Shown here in pieces: positions 54,802 to 64,000 of a stretch of DNA of 64,000 bases. The notes under the pieces are model-generated. The model saw nothing but the letters and a program-made list of their open reading frames with translations, was not told where the DNA came from and did not search any database. Source of the DNA: Ancylostoma caninum (taxonomy: Eukaryota; Nematoda; Chromadorea; Rhabditida; Ancylostomatidae); the NCBI GenBank assembly GCA_037903475.1, contig JBAJFG010000408.1, positions 1 through 64,000 on the forward strand. The letters run 5' to 3'. The position numbers were made by a program, and so were the translations under genes. The first letter of the stretch is position 1, and each line of letters starts with the position of its first letter.

Positions 54802-57800
54802 CAGCTACCAGTTCACCGAGCAACATTCAGGCAATAACAGCAGTTTTCTTAAATTCTGTGGAGTGTATGCGGTCTCTTCAGTAGAAATTTGTCCAAGTGA
54901 GGTCACATTTACAGTAGTACAGAAGGGAGAGATGACGTCATTTAGACAAATTTTCGCTTTATCGAACCTCTCCTTGCGCAATCTGATGCGTAGTACGTTC
55001 GAACGGCAGTTGCTCGAGATTCATTCCCCAAGAATGGCCAAAGCTTCCCCCCCCCCCTCTGCGAGTCCTCTCGCTGTCAGTGTCTCCAGCCACCACTAAG
55101 TCCCCGTGGAAGTTTCATATTCCAGAATATTTTTCGAAGTCTTGAAGTTCACCTATTCCCGAATACTCGGACCTTCGAATTTTTGCGAGCCACCGATTTT
55201 TCGAATATTGCAACTTTCAGGTCTTGCAAATCACCAAGCTTATGAACATTCAAATGAGGCAATTTTTTGGGTAAAAAAGATCTGATAAACGTGTGAAGGT
55301 GAACGATGAGAAATGCTTTCCAATGACGGCATGGAATTCTTCAGGTAGCAAGTTCCATTTGCGGTTTCAGAAAGTTCATCGTTTCTGACGATTCATGGTT
55401 ATACCGGTAGTTACATTCGAATCAATCCTTCATGCGTTGGAAATCTTTTTGCCGATCTTTTTGAGACTTGCTACCACTACACCATGGAGCATGGGATAGA
55501 AGAATGGCCAAGCACATGAAAAGAATTTTCTCTTTAGCACTGTTGTGCTTTTGTTCCACAAAACGAGCCTATACAGATGATGTAAGGATGTTGAAGCGAC
55601 GACATCAATGTTGATTTTTGTGGTCTGGTTATATGAGAATAAGCTTCTACCCATTTCCAGAATCCGTAAGCATACCAACGAAGTGCTCCATGTTACCTCG
55701 AGTGTCACCGGTTCTTCTGTTTAGCACGGTTTAAACTAGAACTACATTTAAACTAGAACTACATACTTACACCTTCTATTCACACTTAATCAAAATAAAG
55801 GCAAAATTCCTATGTAGATCTAGATTTCTGAATGCGTTCGGGCTCTTGGACACGATGGATAGAGATCCTAAACTTTTATGTGAGACCTCGAATCAATAGC
55901 TTACGATGATGTAATAGGAAAGAGTTTCAAAGAAGCAAAAGCTGGAGGCTAACCAGAAAGGAAACTTCGAATAAGTAGAAATGTAATTGAAACTACTGGT
56001 CCTTGAAAGGTCCGGGAAATCATGTTGGTTTTGCCAGAAAAACCTTCATGCAGTTACAAGGCTCAAAAAATTTTCTTTAGCAGCAAAATGGAGCTCAAAC
56101 AACACCAAAGTTGCGAAGTGCAAATGCTAGAAAAATTCGAATTTTCGAAGAAGTTCAGCAAGGCTTCGAAAAAAAACCACTGAATTCTAACAAGTGACAA
56201 CAGCAAATGAGGGTGTTGGCGACGACGTGCAATTGACCCTTCTTCACAATCCTACTTCATCTGAAACTGTTCTTTTTCGCAACCTGCGATACCCAAAGCA
56301 GCTTCTCTAACATCCTTCTTCTTATTGTTTCATGTCATTTCATTTCAGAAGTGGCCTATGTTTAACGTCATCAGAAGGGCATGGTTTGTTGCGAATGTCG
56401 TATCTTTTCCTTGGAGAGAGATGGTGGCATCCACAACGCACTTCGAAATGTCGAGAAAAAAATTCCTAATACGCTCATGATAAGGTAGCTTTTCGAATTC
56501 GGAATAATTCTCTGATAGTTGTCACAAGCAAGTGTATTGAACCCCTTTCGAAAACAAAGCGTTCTTCCCTGGGAAAACGATCAAACGTTTCCAGCCTAGT
56601 CAGTACAGAGACACTAGTATATGCAAAGTGTACCAAAGCTGAATACGTCTTTACTACTCTACTGTGAAGTTCAAATATTCTTCACGAAGTCGGAGGAGAA
56701 TTACATTTTCCTGACCCAAAATTCTCGTACTAACAGTGACCTTTTTTCAAAATATAAACTCGATTTTGCGCAAAAAAAGCGTTTTTAGATAAAATAAAAA
56801 GTCGCCAACACACGTCCTAGTCAATGCATCAAGCGTTGAAGGGACGTAAAAATTCCTTCGTGTACACACGTATGTACAACTCGATTTTGTGCCTTCCATA
56901 ATGAATAAGCATATTCAAAGAGTGTACTCAAACTATTTGTGACAAGAAACATTCGAAATTTACAGCTCAACTCACGAGGTTTGTCAGTGGGCTCCATGGT
57001 TCTTCACCAAGCTGAAATGTTAACGGAATGAGTATCATTTGCAAATGAATGACAAACAATGCAATCGAGAAAATTATTGCATATTTATCCGGATATCATG
57101 TACTACGTCGCTGCGGAATCGATGTTGGATTTGACAGATGATTTTGAAATGTCATAACTCGGCTAAAACAGGACCATTTTCATGAATTTACCAATTTTTT
57201 GATGCATCCCATCTTTCCCCTGAGTTTTGGTTCTTCCTCATCCAAAGCTAACGTTTTTGGAGCCAGCGAAGTCGACAGAAGCGTTTTGAGTTGATGTTTT
57301 CACGGCCTCTTCTTCCTCTCAGTGATGGATCCTACCGTGTGAATTTGCGGTTATCTGTAGGTGAAGAGTCCGCAGAATGAAGTACTTAGAGGCGAGTCTC
57401 GACCTCTCTTTGCATCTTCTTCGAGATCGTATGGAGTGCGAAGTGCGGTCTTTTGCTGCTGTGCTGCACTATAGGAAAGGGGAATCCTTTGCGGTGGAAA
57501 CATTGCTTTCCGTTCCAAAGTATTACCCCAAGGTTCGTGGTTCTCAAATCCGACAACGATTTCGCAACAATCATAGATTTTCTACGATAATTCACGCACG
57601 AGAGTGGTGCACAGCTGAAGCGAGAATAATGAACTAGTGCGATTTCCAGGAGGTGAATGATGGAACCTTGAACAACGAAAGCTTTTCACTAAATTCATGA
57701 AGCAAAAAAATCAATATGCACCGATTTCATCGCGAACACAGGTGTTTCCGTGAAAGCAGGGGAAAGTAGTCTATGGACTTAGATAAACCTAAAGAACTTC

Positions 57801-59007
57801 ATTTTTCAATGAACACTATAGGTGCAGTGGTCTGAATCCAGTTATTTCTGAGTCTGAGAACCCAAGGAAATCACTGAAGGGACGGAAATTAGCGCCTAGT
57901 GATTGGATTGCAGCGACGAGCACAGCAAAACGGTAATATGAAGCAAGCATCAAGCTCTCAGAAGGGCTGACGTAACCAGCGTCTATTGGCCCGATACGAT
58001 GCAGAAGGGAGCAAATCCCCCAAAAACTCAGGCTCATGAGGAAGTGTTCAGTCTATCAGTAACGCAGAAAACATGTGATGTGGAAGGACATTCCAACCCT
58101 GCCACTAAGTGCCTTTTATTGCGTTTTTTGTCATTTGACACATTGATTTTGATAAAATGATAACAAACCACATCACAAACTCTGAAGGCTTCTTTGGTTG
58201 CATGCGAGTGTATTAACACAACAGCCGTACTAGCCCTTACACTTCATCATATTATCGGGACCAATTCATGCGGTTTTTCCATGAAGCTCATGTCAAGGCA
58301 TCTTGTGAGTGTTCTCTGCGCTTTGCTGCTCAATGTATTCTTACAGGGGAAGACAATTGGTCAGTTCGGTCATTAATATTAAGGCTTACCTCGTCTAGTG
58401 CAGCTCGCGATGCTGATCTCAAATTCGTTTCCGTACTTCCTGAATCTTGTTTATATCAGGAGTTACGCAAGTTTTCGTAAGGGACATGACAAGGCAGTGC
58501 ATGTGAAGTATGTACAGTTCGAACCACAGGTGGTCATGACGCGAAGCTGTCTTTCGCTCTTGGTGCATATCCACATAACATCAAGTCCTGTCATGGGATT
58601 ACTTTTCTCTTGCACTGACTGTTTCCCTTCGAAAAGTCTATTCAACGCAGTTCTGTATGGTACGCTCATTCAAAATGCTTCCAGAGTTTGTACTTGGTTT
58701 CACTGCCAGAATTTTCGGATACAGTGACACTTTGGTGCGGTCAAGTGGCTCTGTACAACTCCTATAGTGCGAAATTTCCAAGATTTTTTTCTCGCTTGAA
58801 ATTGCACGGTTCAGCTATCTAGCACAGTTATGCCAAATTTTGTATAGAGGGGTCATTTCGGACTCGGATCAGGATTATCAACACCTCTTCGCGTGATAGT
58901 GCTAATGTCGTGTCTAAATCGACTACCTCTCTCAGTTTCTTAAAATAATCCTACCGTAGTCCTATCAAAATGAGTTTGTGGTACAAAGACGCAAACACAC
59001 AAAATTT
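54802..59007. other. 4.2 kb without recognised gene
   Basis: Contains a weak TTCGAA-type stretch at about 55110-55225 and many short frames. The minus frame 58037-57816 encodes a hydrophobic segment (YYRFAVLVAAIQSLGANFRP) that could be an exon of a membrane protein, but the splice sites are poor. No known TE ends were seen. It could hold the promoter or first exon of the SLC17-like gene, which is not proven. Confidence 0.35.
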
Positions 59008-59839
59008 CTTCTCTTCTTTCAGAAAACTTCAGGAGATGCTGTAATGAACACGCACACATATCACCTGTGATCACTTAATCAGCGACAGTTCCAGCACTGC
59101 GTCGTCAGTAATCGTGTTACTACAGCTCGAAGAAGTCATCATTCAATTATCGAAAATCGTCGAAGTTGTTGAAATGCTGCTCAGTCAGGAAGTGCTCAAA
59201 TTACGAGACGAGATGTTAGATGGGAAGCTAAAGGTCGGAAAGGGTGGCGTTCGAAGCACCGTGGTGCTTGTCATCTCTTTTCACTAAAGTCAATAATGTC
59301 ATTTGAGGGTGCATTTCATCAAGCAAAATTTGCATCTCAACGCGTTGGTATTTCTTTTCTCCGACAACGACGGCCGTCGCCCCAAATTCACTATTGTGAA
59401 TGTTTTTGTTTTCCATCACGTTGCTTACCAGTAACTCCGGTGGAGCACACCCTGCCCCTCAGCTCAGGAGATCGCCGATTAGGAAAATGGCTTTGGAGAG
59501 ACGTATCGCCCTAAAAGAAGAGCTGGAACCAACGGCTCCTGGTTGCATGGCTGTACAGCACTGTGCGAATGTCAGGATGATGTTGTCGTCCCCCTGCTCC
59601 CAGTGTTGCTCCGTCGTAAGAGCTCGTACAAAAAAAAATCGTTCGAATTGGTTGCTTTTCCATTTTCGCGCCTATGTAACAAATGGCGTAGCGTACCCAT
59701 GGCGTACCCTCACATACCCATGGCAGAGGTGCTCAGAGGGCAGGGTATCACCTACTCACATACCGTGGGGGTAGCTCGCATAGGAGGGATGCAAGAAAAA
59801 TTTTTGGTAAGGTATCTCAATCATTTCCCGACAACCTAA
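59008..59839. mobile_element. mariner-like MITE, copy 2 (truncated)
   Basis: Matches 26870-27710 throughout (AAACTTCAGGAGATGCTGTA; GGAAAATGGCTTTGGAGAGA; CTCAATCATTTCCCGACAAC). The right end CCTAA is followed by TA. The left end is missing. The hairpin of copy 1 is not formed here. Confidence 0.83.
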
Positions 59840-59966
59840 TACACCTACCATTACTTTTCGGGCCCTTCTGGGCGCCGGCGCAGCAAACAGGTAGGCGAGC
59901 TCTTGTCGCTGGATCCTTGCCGCGACGTTCTCGTTCTACGGAGCGACTGTCACCGCCGCAAAATTG

Positions 59967-60561
<595 letters not shown>

Positions 60562-60605
60562 CTGTTGTACCGGAGTACGCTTAACCTTTATTCTCCCACA
60601 TTCGG

Positions 60606-60850
60606 CACTTGCAAAATTTGGTCCGGATCGGTAAATACTCTGCAATTTCTATTCATTTCATGCATAAATGCACACACACCTACAAACTTTCACTTTTATA
60701 TATACGGATCATGGCTCTCCAGTTCATCTGTATATATGAAAGCGAAAGTTTGTGTGTGTGTGTTTGTTTGTTTGTTTGTATGTTTTTATGTTCGGAATAG
60801 AAATCGCGGAGGATGAACCGATCGGGACCAAATTTTGCATGCAGGTTCTT
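60606..60850. repeat. Inverted repeat / foldback
   Basis: The left arm has GCAAAATTTGGTCCGGATCG and CAAACTTTCACTTTTATATA. The right arm has the complements (TATATGAAAGCGAAAGTTTG at about 60734; CCGATCGGGACCAAATTTTG at about 60819). The arms are about 100-125 bp with a short centre near 60715. TG/GTTT repeats flank the inner part of the right arm. Confidence 0.82.
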
Positions 60851-61345
60851 CGGGGGCCGGCGGAGGTTATAGGCTACTTTGCACCTGGGCTTATCGATTC
60901 TCTTATCGATTTTATTGATTTTTCGCTCTTCTTGACCAGGGACTAGCGAGAACATGTCTACTGGGGTATCTCAATGCGCTGAACACGAATACGACAACCA
61001 TTTTGCGCCAAATTATCGATTTATTGATTTTATTCATTTTTCGCCATTCTTGCCCAGGAGGCGATGAGGACATGTCTACTGGGGCACCTCAATACGCTGA
61101 ACACGGATATGGCAACCATTTTGGGCGAAATATCGATTTATTGCTTTTTCTCTATTTTTACCCATCGGGTGGTACAGGCATGTCTGCTGGGGTATCTCAA
61201 CTATGCGCTGAACACGAATATGGCAACCATTTTGGGCGAAATATCGATTTATCTGTTATACTGATTTTTCGACATTGTCGAGCACGGGTCGGTAAGAAGG
61301 TGTTTTCTGGTGTTTTCCGGAACGCTGAACGTGGATAAGGCAAGC
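60838..61345. repeat. ~108-118-bp minisatellite, about four units
   Basis: Units begin ACATGTCTACTGGGGTATCT (60952, 61070, 61178 and a weak one near 61291) and carry CGCTGAACACGAATA, AACCATTTTG and a TATCGATTTATTGATTTT stretch. The spacings are 118, 108 and about 113 bp. Frames at 61003-61338 are produced by the repeat. Confidence 0.88.
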
Positions 61346-62740
61346 ATTTTATAATAGAAGGATTTGTTTACCAGTCGAGCAACTTCACCTCATTTTCTGA
61401 GAAAATGGGGGAGGGGTGAAGAGGAGTCACTTAAGCCGATCACCATATGATGAACAAAGGATTTCTTGGTTGAACAAGTGTTGGTATCAGCTTTAAATGG
61501 CAAGGAGAAGTTGAATACCCGAGCGAAGCCGGATAGTTGTTTACATTTCAACCTTATTTCATTGTTTCCTGCTTTCTTCTTCCAGTCCAGCCAGAAAGGC
61601 ACCGTCCCATCTTAGAATCGCTTTTTTGCTTTTGCCAAGAAAAGGATTTCCACTACCTGCTGATCAGGGTGGACCCTTTTTCGAGCACCAAGTTTTGGGA
61701 ATCTCGTTGAATCTCGAATTTCATTGAGCCATGACGGGATTACAGGGTCTCGTTATCATGCTCTCTCTTGATCGTCACTCATGGAGTGCAGTTTCTTTTT
61801 TGTTAGAGAGTACAAATTTCTTCGAAACATGCGCTGTCAGAAGTGCATTATTGAGACAGCGCCTTGACCCCGCCCTGCTCCGCCCACTGACTCCGCAAGA
61901 GTTGAGGCTAGAAAGCGTGATTTTTGGACAGTTTTTAATCAAATTTAATCACATACACCATCAGCAGCTCCTCGAGGAAATCTCAAAAACGATTCTGGAA
62001 TGAGATGGTGGTGGTGATATACCATGGTAAATCCACTCCATGCTCTTCCCACAACTAGGTGATGACAAACCTTCATCATTCTCAGCATCAAGTTTTAAGA
62101 TATTCATCCATTTCTTTCGTAGATAGATTATAAAAACACGTACTTGGTATTGCTGCTGACGCAGTCGCGTTCAAAAAGATATGATTTCTACAAGAGGACC
62201 TTCTGCTATAACTCATCTCTAGATTGAGCTATACAAATGAAATTTGGATATGCATTGAAGCTCCATGAGTGCTTCCTAACAGCTGCTTATCTGGACAGAA
62301 ACTCAAATGGCTTTATTAAGCTTCAATTCTCTCGGTTTTCTTGGATTTCGTCCAATATCTTCATCACCACCTTTTTAGGAAAATGAAGAGTTGGTGCAGA
62401 TCAGGCACATAATTTATTAGTACTATTATTATTGGCTATTTTTTCCACCAAGCCATTTTTCCACCATTGCTGCACTTTTGTTCGCTGCTGAAATGCGAGG
62501 AACGAACTAAGTGGTCGAATTTACCAGAAAAAAACCGGTCCTACTGTATCTTTGGAATATTGACAGCGTTATACTTTCTACTTCAATGTCAGAATAGTTT
62601 CTAGTAGTGGATATCATAAAAATATCCTTCTCCGGTACGGTTGTCTTTTGTTCGAGATCATTGAAAACTTTTTTTTCTTCAATTTAATTACAAAACGAAA
62701 TTGCCACGCGACGTTAAGAACAACCCATTTATACTTTCGC
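61346..62740. other. No gene recognised
   Basis: AT-rich sequence. The frame 61731-62003 has no recognisable motif. It may include the 3' tail of the Penelope-like element that follows on the minus strand. Confidence 0.4.
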
Positions 62741-63240
62741 TTACGATATCAACCTTAACAGCTCCCTTGGTTCCTCTCTATTGTTGATTTGTGGATTCTG
62801 TCTCTTTATTTCCATCGCCTCCTTTACTTTTCTTTCCAAAATCTGTGTGAGATGTCGATGGAGAACGATGACTGTGAACGTCGGAGCATGCTCATACGTG
62901 TGCTTCAATGGGCGATGTCTGAGAAACTCTCCGACGGATAGGAGGAGGGATTTAATAATGCTCACCGGTGTTCATCCAGTCGCTTTCCATCTGGTCTCAT
63001 CGTCTCACCCACGTATTTTTCTCCACAGCTATCGCACTTGATGAGGTAAACCGTGCCCCTTAGCTGGCAAATTTTCTCATTGATACAATACTGACACCTT
63101 GCTTCGGAGCATTTACCTTCGTATATGCTGGTGGAGGTCAGGAAGTGCTTCCAGGTAGGTGGTGGGCGGAACACCAGACGAACTGGTAAGCCGGATTGTC
63201 TCACCGCTTGGTTCACGGCGCGTGCTGTACGGTCCCCCAC
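62741..63240 (-). pseudogene. GIY-YIG domain and C-terminus of Penelope-like element 2
   Basis: CQLRGTVYLIKCDSCGEKYV then GETMRPDGKRLDEHR (63240-62962) is the GIY-YIG core with the C-x-x-C pair between its two halves. After a frameshift it continues SVGEFLRHRPLKHTYEH and VLHRHLTQILERKVKEAMEI to a stop at 62741. The order RT then GIY-YIG is that of classical Penelope-type elements. Confidence 0.86.
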
Positions 63241-63251
63241 ATAGGGAAGGA

Positions 63252-64000
63252 TCAGTGATAATCCATCCGCTGTCGAGTGTGGGATGTGGCAGGAGCCTTA
63301 TTATATCCGTTTCCATCAAGAATGCGAGCTGTTTTTGTTTCTACTGTCACATCAGTAGTCGTGCATAACTTGTTTTTGGTCTTTATCAGGTTCCGTACCA
63401 CATTTGCTTTGACGTAGAGTCTACTAAAAGTTGGCTGACGCAGCCTTCTTGTACCATAGCCATTGTTCCTGACCACTTATGAGCCTCACTTTGGTGTTGA
63501 GAAAAGGAAGAAAACCGTCGTTATCTGACCTTTCAATAGTAAAGGACAGCCGTGGGTCAAAATTATTCAGTCTTTCTAGTGCCGTTTCAACATCCATTTC
63601 TGTAGTACTCTTTTATACAGCAGAATCTCGGAAGACAAGGATATCTTTTCGATGTGGTCCAACAAGATGATAGCCAGTAAATGTGCGATACGATTTCCCA
63701 TAGCCAATCCTCGTCTTTGCTCATAGAACTTGTTATCGAAGCGAAAGACGTTACAGGAAAGCACGGAGTTTATCATGATCATGATGTCACCGCGCTAAAA
63801 TCCATGTTCACTATTTGACTTCGATGTTGTTCGAGAAGGGAAATTACGGCATTAGTCGCACTATTGTTGTCGACGTTGATATACAGTGATATAATGTCGA
63901 AACTGGCATATGCTGCTGTAGATGGAATTTGGCATTCAGAAAGTGAGGACAGAAATGCCTCTACGTTTACTATGTGTGCCCCAACAAACTGAGGTAATGG
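63252..64000 (-). pseudogene. RT of Penelope-like element 2 (partial)
   Basis: 64000-63790 is open and carries SFDIISLYINVDNNSATNAV (motif A). 63782-63576 carries FRFDNKFYEQRRGLAMGN (motif B region; the family usually has GLAMG-x-(R/P)-x-(A/S)-P). 63476-63252 carries the thumb/linker (YVKANVVRNLIKTKNKL). The YADD region should lie near 63540-63600 but is frame-broken. Confidence 0.83.

Larger units (their letters stand above)
62741..64000 (-). mobile_element. Penelope-like element 2, running off the window
   Basis: The minus strand, read from the window end, gives RT block A (SFDIISLYINV at about 63880), a later RT block (FYEQRRGLAMGNRIAHLLAI at about 63730), the linker and the GIY-YIG domain (63240-62962), then the C-terminus (62965-62741). 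The 5' part is beyond 64000. It is more complete than element 1, but frameshifts occur near 63785, 63480, 63250 and 62963. Confidence 0.88.

Overview
This is a window of a eukaryotic genome, most likely a clade V (strongylid, hookworm-like) nematode. That assignment is inference: it rests on small GT-AG introns of 77 and 81 bp mixed with very long TE-filled ones, nematode-type mariners, and RTE families of the kind I associate with hookworms. There is no operon, bacterial gene or virus. Nearly all long open frames are shadows of transposable elements or of tandem repeats.

The one host gene I can build is an SLC17-type major-facilitator anion transporter on the minus strand. Seven exons join in phase: 41431-41298, 33345-33262, 33180-33024, 31536-31449, 31371-31276, 15771-15431 and 13241-13109. 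The first exon(s) and the last transmembrane segments are not found. Its introns (7.95, 1.5, 15.5 and 2.2 kb) hold most of the transposons.

Layout. 1-3.1 kb: decayed RTE retrotransposon on the minus strand. 6.5-7.7 kb: element with a terminal palindrome and a 60-bp minisatellite. 8.8-12.4 kb: nearly intact RTE with target duplication, split by a TA-site MITE. 13-41.4 kb: the transporter gene, whose introns hold RTE and CR1 fragments, three mariners, a piggyBac-like foldback MITE, an inverted-arm element with tRNA-like boxes split by a hAT, a second minisatellite element, a PLE-like reverse transcriptase split by three later insertions, a 3.1-kb RTE with 12-bp target duplication, and a hAT inside a Mutator-like MITE. 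42-45 kb: hAT and a third minisatellite element. 45-50.3 kb: two-ORF CR1 LINE with a 463-bp foldback MITE in ORF1. 52-55 kb: mariner and a second inverted-arm element carrying a 51-codon ORF. 59-61.3 kb: MITE copy, a 591-bp (CA)n tract, foldback and minisatellite. 62.7-64 kb: Penelope-like element running off the window.

Many insertions are precise enough that the empty site can be read through target duplications of TA, TTAA, 8, 9, 12 or about 21 bp. This gives relative ages and orders of insertion. The least familiar objects are the inverted-arm tRNA-like element (two copies, one with extra ORF cargo), the palindrome-ended minisatellite element (three copies), hAT elements with subterminal repeat arrays, and a short motif shared by otherwise different minisatellites.
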